From the NCBI RefSeq assembly GCF_002156705.1, contig NZ_CP019893.1, positions 310,001-374,000 of the forward strand: a stretch of DNA of 64,000 nt, given 5' to 3'. Of this stretch, positions 1-7,994 are shown piece after piece. Position 1 is the first letter of the stretch. Every line of letters starts with the position of its first letter. The DNA comes from Natrarchaeobaculum aegyptiacum. Lineage in GTDB: Archaea > Halobacteriota > Halobacteria > Halobacteriales > Natrialbaceae. The notes under the pieces were generated by a model. The model worked only from the letters and a program-made list of their open reading frames with translations, was not told the origin of the DNA and searched no databases. Both the position numbers and the translations under genes were made by a program.

Positions 1-795
1 CGCGACGGTCGGCCTCGTACCGACGACGCCGCGTCGCATCCGTCTGTAGGTCGCCTCGGCCACAGCCCGGAGTCTCGCCGCGTCCTCGTCGGTCTCGGCA
101 CACACCGCGTTCACGGCGACCATTCCACGTGGCTCGTCGACGCCCCCGGTCAGCGACGACGGCTCGAACTCCTCTCGATACACCTCGAACGAACGCGTTG
201 CGAACTGTGGGCGGATGAACGCCGCGAAGCAGTACGGCAGTCCCAGTTCGGCGGCGACCGCCGCACTCGAGGGACTCGAGCCGAGCACCCACGGCTCGGC
301 CGGTCGGCCGTCGGAGCGCGGGAGCTCGAGCTCGCTGTAGGGGTGACTGGGCGGGAACTCGTCGTAGAGGTGGGCGACGACGGCCTCGAGTTTTTCGGCG
401 TGGTCTCCGTCGGGGTCTTCGACGTGCCGGTCGGTTCCGAGCGCACGGTCGGCGGCCGGTGAGCCGTTGGCCCGGCCGAGGCCGGCGTCGATCCGTCCGG
501 GTGCGAGCGCGGACAGGACGGCGAACTCCTCTGCGACCTTGAACGGGCTGTAGTGGTTGACCAGTACGGCCCCCGACCCCAGCCGAATCGAGTTCGTCTC
601 GGCGGCGAGATAGCCGAGCAATACCTCGGGCGTCGTGCCGGCGATGGAGTCGGCCATTCCGTGGTGTTCGGCCACCCAGAAGCGTTCGTAGCCGAGTTCC
701 TCGGCCTGCCGGGCTGCCTCGAGCGTGTTCGCGTAGGCGTCGGTCGCGGTGCCGTCGTAGGGCACAGGAGAGAGGTCGACGACGGAGAGGTCCAT
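1..795 (-). CDS. LLM-class flavin-dependent oxidoreductase (3' end cut by window)
   Basis: Reading the complement from the ATG at 793-795 gives a continuous frame to the window edge, starting MDLSVVDLSPVP. It carries the luciferase-like monooxygenase hallmarks 'RFWVAEHHG' near residue 40 and 'GRIDAGLGRANGS' near residue 100, then 'PWVLGSSPSSAAVAAELGLP'. The family binds reduced FMN (or F420) in a TIM barrel and oxidises small organic substrates; the layout (short type, AEHH early) matches the MsnO8-like group often found in archaea. Substrate cannot be deduced. The C-terminus lies outside the window, so completeness is unknown. It is transcribed divergently from the VOC gene. Confidence 0.85.
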   Translation of the reverse strand, partial: MDLSVVDLSPVPYDGTATDAYANTLEAARQAEELGYERFWVAEHHGMADSIAGTTPEVLLGYLAAETNSIRLGSGAVLVNHYSPFKVAEEFAVLSALAPGRIDAGLGRANGSPAADRALGTDRHVEDPDGDHAEKLEAVVAHLYDEFPPSHPYSELELPRSDGRPAEPWVLGSSPSSAAVAAELGLPYCFAAFIRPQFATRSFEVYREEFEPSSLTGGVDEPRGMVAVNAVCAETDEDAARLRAVAEATYRRMRRGVVGTRPTVA

Positions 796-975
796 GACGG
801 AAGACGACGACTGCGAGAGATAACGGTTTGGTAGCCGGGTGACGTTGCCCACCGTGGCTGCTCCGTCGTCTGTGGCCGACGGACTGTCGACCGCAAACGC
901 GTCGAACCGTTCGGCTACGGGCCCATTTCCGACGATCCCGCCACGCTTTTTGTCCGACCGGTCGTATCCATCTCC

Positions 976-1770
976 ATGGACGGAACGCTCGACCACACGA
1001 TGATCCGCGTCGCAGACCTCGAGGAATCGCTCGACTGGTACGAGACCCACCTCGAGTACGAGGAGAAAGATCGCTTCGAGGGCGACGGCTTTACCATCGT
1101 CTACCTCGGGCCCGAAGACGTGCACGAGGAGGGGGCGATGCTCGAGCTCACCCACAACGAGGGCGAGACGCCGGAAGTGGGCGATGCGTGGGGACACATC
1201 GCCGTCCGCGTGCCCGAGGGCGAACTCGAGGATTATTATCAGCAATTGATGGATCAGGGCGTCGAGGACTACCGCGATCCCGAATCCTGTGGTGGACGCT
1301 ATGCGTTCGTCATAGATCCTGACGGTCACGAAATCGAGATCGTTCAGCGCGACCCCGAGGAGGGCGCGCTGTGGTCGATCGACCACACGATGATCCGTGT
1401 CGAAGACGCAGACGAAGCCCTCGGCTTCTGGACTCGCAAGTTCGAGTACGACGAGGTCGGCCGCTGGGAGGCAGACACGTTCGCGAACTACTTCGTCGAA
1501 CCTCGGGACGCCGCTCCGGAGGCGATGGCCGTCGAACTCACATACAACTACGACGGTCGCACCTACGAGCAGGGCGATGCCTGGGGGCACCTCTGCGTGC
1601 GCGTCGACGACCTCGAGACCGACTGGGAAACTCTCCTCGAGCGCGAGGCCGACGACTACCGTGACCCCGAGAGCAACGACAACATGTACGCGTTCACGAA
1701 GGACCCGGACGGACACGAGATCGAACTCATCGAACGCGACCTCGAGGCCGACTCGCTGTTCCCGTTCTGA
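976..1770 (+). CDS. VOC family protein with two tandem glyoxalase-type domains
   Basis: The 264-residue protein is an internal duplication: residues 1-127 and 134-264 both open with 'DHTMIRV' and both hold 'WGH(I/L)(A/C)VRV' and 'DPDGHEIE(I/L)'. The four candidate metal ligands of a vicinal-oxygen-chelate fold (His, Glu, His, Glu) are present in each half, so both sites could bind metal. Lactoylglutathione lyase (glyoxalase I) is the closest named function, but haloarchaea lack glutathione, so a methylglyoxal adduct of another thiol (gamma-glutamylcysteine) or an unrelated ring-cleavage substrate is equally possible. The ATG at 976 is followed directly by the first domain strand, which supports the start. 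Confidence 0.85.
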   Translation: MDGTLDHTMIRVADLEESLDWYETHLEYEEKDRFEGDGFTIVYLGPEDVHEEGAMLELTHNEGETPEVGDAWGHIAVRVPEGELEDYYQQLMDQGVEDYRDPESCGGRYAFVIDPDGHEIEIVQRDPEEGALWSIDHTMIRVEDADEALGFWTRKFEYDEVGRWEADTFANYFVEPRDAAPEAMAVELTYNYDGRTYEQGDAWGHLCVRVDDLETDWETLLEREADDYRDPESNDNMYAFTKDPDGHEIELIERDLEADSLFPF

Positions 1771-1880
1771 GCCGCTCGCCACCGACTGCTGATGATTTAC
1801 GTTTCGAACGGACAGCCAGCTGGGAATTGACGGCACGTTTATCGTCGTTGACCCGAGACCATTCTCACGAGTGATACCCC

Positions 1881-2687
1881 GTGGGGACTGAGACGTTTAC
1901 CGCCCTCCTCGAGTTCATGGAGCGGCGACTGAACTTCGCGACCAGCCACTACAACGAGAGCTACCTCGACCGTCGGATCACGGCCCGAATGCGCCGCACC
2001 GGCTGCGAGGAGTACGACGAATACTTCGACCTCGTCCAGGAGGATCCGGACGAACAGGAAGCCCTGCTCGAGTCGATGAGTATCAACGTTACCGGCTTCT
2101 TCCGCAATCCGGACGTCTGGGAGGGGATCCGCGACGTCCTGCGGACCCTCTCAGCCGAACAGCGACGGGTCGACGTCTGGTCGGCAGCCTGTGCGGACGG
2201 CCGCGAACCGTACTCGCTGTCGATGGTCGCTCACGACGAACCGGCAATCGACGCCTCGAACGTCCGGATCACGGCGACGGACATCAGTGAACCCGCCCTC
2301 GAGACCGCACGCGAAGGCGTCTACGAGGACTCCCGGACGACCGACCTCAGAGACCAGCTCTCTCATCTGCGCGACTACGAGGAGTACGTCGAGTACGACG
2401 AGAACGACGAGACCGTCCGCGTTCGCGACCCGATCAAGCAAAACGTCACGTTCGAACGCCACGACCTGATCAACGATCGCCCGAAATCAGGCGTCGACCT
2501 CGTCACCTGCCGGAACCTCTTCATCTACATCGAATCCGAACACAAGCGGACGATCCTCGAGACCATCGCCGACTCGTTGCGCGAGGGTGGCTACCTCGTC
2601 ATCGGGAAAAGCGAGACGATTCCACCCGACCTGAAGTCACGCTTCGAGGCCGTCGACAGCCGACTGCGGATCTATCGGACGATCTGA
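1881..2687 (+). CDS. cheR: CheR chemotaxis receptor protein-glutamate methyltransferase
   Basis: 268-residue protein that transfers methyl groups from SAM to glutamates of chemoreceptors. Residues 1-75 form the small helical CheR N domain; the methyltransferase domain follows, with 'SINVTGFFRNPDVW' before residue 80, the SAM loop 'WSAACADGREPYSLSM' (CheR usually has ..STGEEPYS, so this loop is a variant), 'ITATDIS', 'DLVTCRNLFIYI' and 'GGYLVIGKSETIP'. The start is a GTG at 1881; an upstream GTG at 1871 is in another frame and stops at once. The small gene that follows is a haloarchaeal flagella-cluster protein, so this looks like the edge of a motility/chemotaxis locus, though no other che or fla gene is in the window. 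Confidence 0.9.
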   Translation: MGTETFTALLEFMERRLNFATSHYNESYLDRRITARMRRTGCEEYDEYFDLVQEDPDEQEALLESMSINVTGFFRNPDVWEGIRDVLRTLSAEQRRVDVWSAACADGREPYSLSMVAHDEPAIDASNVRITATDISEPALETAREGVYEDSRTTDLRDQLSHLRDYEEYVEYDENDETVRVRDPIKQNVTFERHDLINDRPKSGVDLVTCRNLFIYIESEHKRTILETIADSLREGGYLVIGKSETIPPDLKSRFEAVDSRLRIYRTI

Positions 2688-2783
2688 TCGTCGGTCGGGT
2701 GGTCCGGGCAGAGGGAACCGATCACCAGCGACCGACCACCAAACGGCCGAAACGTTCAGTCCCGCCCGTTCGAACGAACGCAC

Positions 2784-3020
2784 ATGGCACTCACCCCGGA
2801 CTTCGATCTCCACGATCACCGCCACCAGCTGAAACAGGTCAGCGATACTGGCGACGTCGCCGTCTTCGAGAACCGCGACGACCTCGCCTGTCCGGCCTGC
2901 TCGAGGCCGTTCTCGAGGCTCATGATCCTCACAGGACAGCGGGTCAGCTTCCCGGAGAACGATGGCGATCCGTTCTGTCTCCTCAGACGCGACGACGACG
3001 TCGTTCTCTGTCGACACTAA
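2784..3020 (+). CDS. Small Cys-rich protein of the haloarchaeal flagella-cluster type
   Basis: 78-residue protein starting MALTPDFDLHDHRHQL. It contains one CPAC motif near residue 38 and ends 'DDDVVLCRH', so Cys-x2-Cys plus Cys/His could make a small zinc site. Proteins of this length and sequence style sit just behind cheR in haloarchaeal motility clusters and are annotated 'flagella cluster protein'; that assignment is from memory of the family. No enzyme motif is visible. It starts about 100 bases after the cheR stop, on the same strand, and could be co-transcribed. Confidence 0.7.
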   Translation: MALTPDFDLHDHRHQLKQVSDTGDVAVFENRDDLACPACSRPFSRLMILTGQRVSFPENDGDPFCLLRRDDDVVLCRH

Positions 3021-3294
3021 TGACGGTCCAGGCCCGAACCGAGGGGTAAAATCGGTGACGGACGCCCGATTTCACTCGTCAGTCGACGCCCGGAACGGGA
3101 CGAGCTGGCCGCCGGACGCTATCCGGTCGAGCTGCCCGTCGAATCCCACGACTGGGGGCCGCCGAACGCTCCCACGACTGGCTGTCTCGTTAACCACGCA
3201 TCGATAGAGGACTTACGATGTAAAACTATTCTGCGTTCTCGTTATCAGTGGGAAGAATCACAGCAGTTAACACACCGCTTCGTCGAGTACTCCT

Positions 3295-4536
3295 ATGGAC
3301 TACGCAGACTCCGATCGCGCACAGGAGGTCGCCGCTCGAGCCCGCGACCTGATGGAGGAGGTCGTCTTGCCCATCGAACGCGAACGAGCCGGTGGGATGG
3401 CAGTCTCGGGCGGGACCGTCGCCGAACTGCGCGAGGCCGCTCGCGAGTACGACATTTACGCACCCCAGATCTCCGAGGAGTACGGGGGAATGGGGCTTTC
3501 CTTCCGGGACGCCCTGCCGGCGTTCGAAGAAGCCGGCCGAAGCCAGCTCGGCCCCGTCGCGATGCGCGTCGACGCGCCAGACGAGGGCAACATGCACCTG
3601 CTCGAACTCGCCGGAAACGAACTCCAGAAGGAGACCTACCTCCAGCCGCTGGTCGACGGCGAAATCGCCTCCGGGTTCTCGATGACCGAACCGCTCGAGG
3701 GCGGCGGCTCTGACCCGAAGATGATCCAGACGACCGCGGAGAAAGACGGCGACGAGTGGGTCATCGATGGCCACAAGTGGTGGACCTCCAACGGGCTCGA
3801 GGCAGACGTCCTGATCGTCCTCGCGCGTACCGACCAGGACGCCCACCCATACGAAGGGTGTTCGCTCTTCCTCGTTCCTGCCGACGCCGACGGCGTCGAT
3901 ATCGTCCGCGACGTGCCCCACATGGGCGGTGGCGTTCGCGAGGCTTCACACGCCGAGATCCTCTACCAAAACGTTCGGGTCCCCGAGGAACACCTGCTCG
4001 GCGAACTCGACAACGGCTTTACGCACGCCCAGGAACGGCTCGGTCCCGCCCGACTCACCCACTGTATGCGCTTTTCGGGGATGGCCCAGCGCGCACTCGA
4101 GGTCGCGAAAGCCTACCTCACCGAGCGCGAGGCGTTCGGCTCGTCGCTCGCCGACAAGCAGGCCCTTCGCTACCAGATCGCCGAGGCCGAGGCCAACCTC
4201 CACGTCGCTCGAACGGCGATCCGCGACGCCGCAGACCGCATCGCCGCTGGCGAGGACGCCCGCGTCGCCGTCTCCATGTGCAAGGTCTACGCCGCCCGCG
4301 TCACCCAGGACGCCATCGACCTCGCAGTCCAGTGTCTCGGCGCTAACGGCATCGGCAAGGATCTCCCCGTCTCTGACTTCTACGAGGCCATCCGCAAGTT
4401 CCGCATCGTCGACGGCGCAGACGAGGTCCACAAGCGCGTTATCGCACGCCACGCCTTCGACGACGTCGACGAGGCCGAACTCGAGGCTCTGACCCGGTTC
4501 AACGATCCAGTGAGCCGTCGTCCCGGCGGTAACTGA
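3295..4536 (+). CDS. Acyl-CoA dehydrogenase family protein (ACAD10/11-like)
   Basis: 413 residues, standard length for the family. N-terminal helical domain (about 1-125), beta-barrel segment with 'GFSMTEPLEGGGSDPKMIQT' (FAD/substrate contact region) and 'DGHKWWTSNG', then the C-terminal helical FAD domain with 'ERLGPARLTHCMRFSGMAQR' and 'REAFGSSLADKQALRYQIAE'. Near the C-terminus, where classical enzymes have the catalytic Glu in 'YEGT', this one has 'RIVDGADEVHKRVIAR', the Asp-containing signature seen in ACAD10/11-type enzymes, which act on long or 4-hydroxyacyl-CoAs. It is a FAD flavoprotein of fatty-acid or amino-acid oxidation; the substrate is not predictable here. It stands alone, not in a beta-oxidation operon. 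Confidence 0.88.
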   Translation: MDYADSDRAQEVAARARDLMEEVVLPIERERAGGMAVSGGTVAELREAAREYDIYAPQISEEYGGMGLSFRDALPAFEEAGRSQLGPVAMRVDAPDEGNMHLLELAGNELQKETYLQPLVDGEIASGFSMTEPLEGGGSDPKMIQTTAEKDGDEWVIDGHKWWTSNGLEADVLIVLARTDQDAHPYEGCSLFLVPADADGVDIVRDVPHMGGGVREASHAEILYQNVRVPEEHLLGELDNGFTHAQERLGPARLTHCMRFSGMAQRALEVAKAYLTEREAFGSSLADKQALRYQIAEAEANLHVARTAIRDAADRIAAGEDARVAVSMCKVYAARVTQDAIDLAVQCLGANGIGKDLPVSDFYEAIRKFRIVDGADEVHKRVIARHAFDDVDEAELEALTRFNDPVSRRPGGN

Positions 4537-4841
4537 TCGCCGCTGGGAGACCGCCCTCTCGAGGCCGGACCGGCGGTCGACCGTCCGAGTCGGCACGAAA
4601 CGATTCGTTCGAACGAATCCTGACAGTCGGTAAATAGAAATTACCGCGGCCACGGACAGCAAACCGGCCGTGGGTGGGGCCCCGTCGCTCACGAACCGGT
4701 TTCGTCGGCTTCAATAGGAGATATTTCGTCGAACAATAGCGGCTGGTCCGACTCAATCCAGAGTGTCACCGGTAACGGTACCTGCGTCTCATGTGAGCGA
4801 TCGACATAGCTCCTCGAGCGGGGTGACCACCCCGAATTTGG
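4537..4841. other. Intergenic stretch with two inverted repeats
   Basis: No gene is seen. It contains a perfect 18-bp palindrome at 4602-4619 (half-site GATTCGTTC) and a second inverted repeat at 4628-4646 (CGGTAA, 7-nt loop, TTACCG). They lie about 65-110 bases past the acyl-CoA dehydrogenase stop and may serve as terminator or as operator for the downstream gene. Confidence 0.4.
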
Positions 4842-5309
4842 ATGAGAGACGAGCGTCAACTGTGTGACCGACGTACCGTGCTTCGAACAGCGACGATGGT
4901 CGCCGTCGGCGGGAGCACCCTGACAGGTGCCGCTGTGGCCGGTTCCGAGGAGCGAACGGCGGCGTCCGACGATCCGAAACGAGAGCGGAAAAACCACGAG
5001 CAGCCACAACCGGAAGCCAGACCGGAACGCAAACCGCGAAAGCGGAAGAAAGACCGGAAAGCCGAACCCGAGCGGAAACCCCGGCGAAAGCGGAAGAAAG
5101 ACCGGAAAGCCGAACCCGAGCGGAAACCCCGGCGAAAGCGGAAGAAACGGACGAAGAAAACGGAGGACGAAGACGAACCGGAACCCGAACGGGTCATCGA
5201 AACGAGCAATATCAGGCTCGAGCAGTACGATGACGGTACTTACGTCGAAACGAGTTCGGTGACGATGGACACGCGGGAATCTCACCCAGAGTCCGGCGAC
5301 CCCGAGTGA
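4842..5309 (+). CDS. Tat-exported, lysine/arginine-rich repeat protein of unknown function
   Basis: 155 residues. The N-terminus has a twin-arginine signal: 'CDRRTVLRTATMVAVGG' followed by a hydrophobic stretch to 'GAAVAGSEE', so export by Tat is likely; no lipobox Cys is present. Residues about 45-110 are almost only K, R, P and E, with a perfect 16-residue tandem repeat (unit KRKKDRKAEPERKPRR, two copies plus a partial). The C-terminal 40 residues return to ordinary acidic haloarchaeal composition ('NIRLEQYDDGTYVETSS'). A strongly basic exported region is odd in a salt-in acidic proteome. No homologue is recognised. The opposite strand also has a long open frame, but the Tat signal favours this one. 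Confidence 0.6.
   Translation: MRDERQLCDRRTVLRTATMVAVGGSTLTGAAVAGSEERTAASDDPKRERKNHEQPQPEARPERKPRKRKKDRKAEPERKPRRKRKKDRKAEPERKPRRKRKKRTKKTEDEDEPEPERVIETSNIRLEQYDDGTYVETSSVTMDTRESHPESGDPE
5040..5147. repeat. 48-bp perfect tandem repeat inside the lysine-rich gene
   Basis: Copy one is 5040-5087, copy two 5088-5135, with a partial third from 5136 (about 12 bases). The copies are identical at the base level, which implies recent duplication or slippage. The period is a multiple of three, so reading frame is kept. Confidence 0.9.
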
Positions 5310-5498
5310 GCGAGGCAACGAGCGAGCAACACACGACTCCCTCGCTCGTTCGACCAGCCGGCCGTGTCACCAAACTGAACGCTACCGACCGTCAGTCGCG
5401 TTACAACGTGACCTCTGTGTGACTCGACCTGCCGGTTCGATCGCGCTCTGCGGATCGGATACCGGACGTGGCGAACCAGACTCGAGCAGCACGATAAC

Positions 5499-5562
5499 GG
5501 GCGTGACGGGATTCGAACCACGGTCGTTCCGCTTCGCTTCACTCCCTGATTCGAATCCCGTC
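5499..5562. repeat. Duplicate of the tRNA-Arg 3' end plus inverted T-arm copy
   Basis: Bases 5499-5519 are identical to the 3' end of the neighbouring tRNA gene (5601-5621: acceptor strand and T-arm), and identity extends two bases further left (5497/5599). A second, inverted T-arm copy at 5547-5562 pairs with 5505-5520 (15 of 16 positions), so the pair could form a cruciform. A tRNA 3'-end duplicate about 100 bp downstream of the intact gene is the usual trace of site-specific integration. No integrase gene is seen nearby. Confidence 0.65.
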
Positions 5563-5600
5563 GTGGCGTCCGCACGGCTCACTGTCGTTTGCCGGCGGAC

Positions 5601-5672
5601 GGGCGTGACGGGATTCGAACCCGCGATCAGAAGGTTAGGAACCTCCTGCCCTCTCCGCTAGGCCACACGCCC
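5601..5672 (-). tRNA. tRNA-Arg (anticodon CCT)
   Basis: The complement folds as a complete 72-nt cloverleaf: acceptor GGGCGTG with CACGCCC, D-arm GCCT..GGGC, anticodon stem GGAGG/CCTTC with loop TTCCTAA (anticodon CCT, reading AGG), 5-nt variable loop, T-arm GCGGG TTCGAAT CCCGT. CCA is not encoded. No intron is visible. The 3' part is duplicated at 5499-5519. Confidence 0.95.
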
Positions 5673-5683
5673 TCGAGAAGAAC

Positions 5684-6001
5684 TCAGTTCGATTCCGTCT
5701 CGGCTTCGGTCTCGGCGTCCGTCTCGATTGCGTCGTCGTCGTCGGAAGTGACGGGTTCGGTGTCGACGAAGTCGGTGTCGTCTTCATCTCCGTCGAAGTC
5801 ACCGGTCTGGCGCATCTCCTCGAGTTCCGTTTCGACCTTCTCACGACCCTTCTCGAACTCACCCATGGCTTCACCGGTCGATCGTGCGAGTTTCGGGATC
5901 TTGTTGGCCCCGAAGAGCAGGATTGCGATGAAGAGGATGATCAAGAGTTCCGGACCCCCGAAGCCGCCGGGGATGAACAGCGGTGCGATTTCGGCTACCA
6001 T
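5684..6001 (-). CDS. tatA: Sec-independent twin-arginine translocase subunit TatA/E
   Basis: 105 residues from the ATG at 5999-6001. A short N-terminal segment 'FGGPELLIILFIAILLFG' is the single TatA membrane helix, followed by the hinge 'ANKIPKLARSTGEAMGEF' with the family-typical amphipathic helix, then a long Asp/Glu/Thr acidic tail of about 50 residues common in haloarchaeal TatA. The upstream in-frame TTG (6028) is less likely: a TATA-like box at 6027-6036 on the minus strand puts transcription start near 6004, giving an almost leaderless mRNA at this ATG. TatA forms the protein-conducting pore for folded proteins, the main export route in haloarchaea; several Tat-type signals occur in this window. 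tatC is not here. Confidence 0.92.
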   Translation of the reverse strand: MVAEIAPLFIPGGFGGPELLIILFIAILLFGANKIPKLARSTGEAMGEFEKGREKVETELEEMRQTGDFDGDEDDTDFVDTEPVTSDDDDAIETDAETEAETESN

Positions 6002-6376
6002 CTCTATGCGTGGCTTACCCGCTGGCAATTATAACCTTTTTGGACCGCACAGTTAAGCGAGCGTTTTCGACGCGTCCGTTCTCGGCAGATTCAGGCGTTT
6101 CGTGAAATCGGCCGTCAGGTGGTGACGACGGGGTAGTCCGACTGGAATCTGATGGGTTCGTGCGTTCGAATGCCTGCGATAGATCGTGCCGTATCGACGG
6201 CCGAAACGATAGAAAAACGCCCCTGAAGACCGGCAGTGGTCCGATCTGGCCTACTCAGGCACGCTCGATGGGTCGCTCGTCGGTGGTACGATGAGTTAAT
6301 CGTGGCGCTCCGATGCCCGGCGTCTGTACCTTCGATTCCGCGAACGAAACTGTCTTTCCCCCCTGCATACAACGGG
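6002..6376. other. Intergenic region between tatA and peroxiredoxin
   Basis: Divergent promoter region of 375 bases. The minus-strand TATA-like box for tatA is at 6027-6036. I see no convincing gene or RNA in the rest; no clear TATA box for the peroxiredoxin was found at the expected distance. Confidence 0.4.
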
Positions 6377-6859
6377 ATGACGATGACAGCAACTGGAGAC
6401 GCCGCACCCGACTTTACCGCACCGCTCGCAAACGGCGACGTCGACTCGTTCACGCTCGAAGAGCGCCTCGACGAGGCCCCGATCGTCCTCGCGTTCTTCC
6501 CCGGAGCGTTTACGGGCGTCTGCACCAACGAGATGTGCACGTTCCAGGACCGACTCTCGGCGTTCGAGGACGTCGACGCCGCAGTGTACGGCGTCAGCCG
6601 CGACTCGCCGTTCGCACTCAACGAGTTCCGCGACCAGAACGACCTCGAGTTCGGTCTCGTCAGCGACTTCAACGGCGAGATCATCGACGAATACGACGTC
6701 GAGATGCACTTCGACGACCTCGGCGTTTACGGCGTCGCCAAGCGCTCGGTCTTCGTCGTCGACGGCGACGGCGAGATCACCTACTCGTGGGTCAGCGACG
6801 ACCCCGGCGTCGAACCCGACTACGACGAGGTCGAAGCAGCCGCCGAAGAGGCCGCCTGA
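6377..6859 (+). CDS. Peroxiredoxin (AhpC/BCP type, redoxin fold)
   Basis: 160 residues from the ATG at 6377 (a second ATG lies two codons on). 'GDAAPDFTAPLANGD' is the redoxin entry, 'VLAFFPGAFTGVCTNEMC' holds the peroxidatic Cys (residue 49) with a second Cys five positions later (54), the spacing of atypical 2-Cys BCP-type enzymes, then 'YGVSRDSPFALNEF' and 'KRSVFVVDGDGEITYSW'. It reduces hydrogen and organic peroxides in the cytoplasm using thioredoxin-like donors. The longer open frame to 6236 has no family similarity and is not used. Confidence 0.92.
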   Translation: MTMTATGDAAPDFTAPLANGDVDSFTLEERLDEAPIVLAFFPGAFTGVCTNEMCTFQDRLSAFEDVDAAVYGVSRDSPFALNEFRDQNDLEFGLVSDFNGEIIDEYDVEMHFDDLGVYGVAKRSVFVVDGDGEITYSWVSDDPGVEPDYDEVEAAAEEAA

Positions 6860-6905
6860 CGCGCGGCAACTCGCTTCCCGTCCATCGGCTGACCACCGCA
6901 CCTGC

Positions 6906-6995
6906 ATCCGTATTTACTGTCAGTCATTTCCGGCGCAACCGCGACCCGGCCTGCGGCTGCGCCGGTAAATCGTTACAGTAATCCGTATGAGTCGC
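6906..6995. repeat. Extragenic palindromic element, copy 1
   Basis: A stem-loop element lying between convergent genes. Inner arms 6930-6942 and 6953-6965 pair with one mismatch; outer arms are around 6911-6920 and 6973-6987. A second copy is at 59661-59749: 24 bases are identical at the right end (6971-6994 versus 59725-59748) and 15 in the core. One stem position differs in both arms (G-C here, A-T in the other copy), a compensatory change that supports a folded DNA or RNA. It may also act as a terminator here. Confidence 0.7.
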
Positions 6996-7028
6996 CGACC
7001 GAGAGCGGTTCTCGGAACCCGTGGCAGA

Positions 7029-7994
7029 TCAGGGCTCGATTACCAGCTTTCCGAACACGCTCTCGTTCATCACGTCTCGCTGGGCGTCACCGGCGTCCGC
7101 CAAGTCGTAGCTGCGGGCGACGTCGATCGAGAGCGCACCGGTCTCCATCAGGTAGGCGATTCCGCGCAGGGGCTCCCGGAGGTCGGGCGCGTTGAACAGG
7201 ATCATGAACGTGTAGGTGACGTCCTTCGAGCGGGCCGCGCCGTCGTTCGTGAACGCAGGGTCCGGACTGTTCTCGCCGATGCCGACGACCCGGGCGTTCT
7301 GGGCCGCCACGTCGGCGTCGAACTGCAGGTAGTCGTCCAGCCGGTGGTCGAGAACGACGTCGACGCCACCGTCGGAGGCCTCGAGGACGGCCTCTGCCAG
7401 ATCGTCCCGGTTGTAGTCGAGGACGGTATCGGCACCGAGTGCCTCGAGCCGGTCGTGATACTCGGGTGCGGCGGTGGTGATCACGCGCGCGCTGACGGCC
7501 GTGGCGATCTGGACTGCTGCGTGGCCGACGCCGCCCGAACCGCCGTGGACGAGGCAGTACTCGGCGGGACCGAGGTCGGCGTGGTCGATCAGTGCCCGCC
7601 AGGCGGTAGCGGCGACGACGCCTGCCGCGCCGGCCTCGACGAGGTCGGCGTCGTCGGGGAGGTGGACGACCCGGTCGGTCGGGATCGTCGCGTACTCGGC
7701 GTAGGCTCCCTGTGCGCCGCCGTTGCCGATCCCGGTGCCGTAGACGCGGTCGCCCTCCTCGAAGTCCTCGACCTCGTCGCCCGTCTCGACGACGGTTCCC
7801 GAGACGTCGACTCCGGGCGTGAACGGCAGACTGACCGGCTCGTAGGAGCCGTCCCGGAAGTAGGTGTCGACGGGGTTGACCCCCGCCGCAGCCACCTCGA
7901 GGAGGAGTTCCTCCGGGCCGGGACTCGGACGATCGATCTCGTCGACCTGCAGTACGTCGGCATCTCCGTGCTCGTGAAGGCGTACGGCTCGCAT
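7029..7994 (-). CDS. NADPH:quinone reductase / zeta-crystallin family oxidoreductase
   Basis: 321 residues from ATG 7992-7994 (MRAVRLHEHGDADVLQ). GroES-like N-terminal part with 'AAGVNPVDTYFRDGSY' and 'PGVDVSGTVVETGD', then a Rossmann domain with 'CLVHGGSGGVGHAAVQIA', typical of zinc-free MDR quinone oxidoreductases (QOR). The structural and catalytic zinc Cys ligands of true alcohol dehydrogenases are absent. Expected reaction: one- or two-electron reduction of quinones or reactive enones with NADPH. The frame is open further upstream to 8150 but that extension is Arg/Ser-rich and non-homologous in style. It converges with the peroxiredoxin gene. Confidence 0.88.
   Translation of the reverse strand: MRAVRLHEHGDADVLQVDEIDRPSPGPEELLLEVAAAGVNPVDTYFRDGSYEPVSLPFTPGVDVSGTVVETGDEVEDFEEGDRVYGTGIGNGGAQGAYAEYATIPTDRVVHLPDDADLVEAGAAGVVAATAWRALIDHADLGPAEYCLVHGGSGGVGHAAVQIATAVSARVITTAAPEYHDRLEALGADTVLDYNRDDLAEAVLEASDGGVDVVLDHRLDDYLQFDADVAAQNARVVGIGENSPDPAFTNDGAARSKDVTYTFMILFNAPDLREPLRGIAYLMETGALSIDVARSYDLADAGDAQRDVMNESVFGKLVIEP

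Noticed and set aside
150-896. 248-codon minus-strand frame at the window start
   Set aside because: Ser/Arg/Pro-rich shadow. The neighbouring frame beginning at 795 encodes the LLM oxidoreductase.
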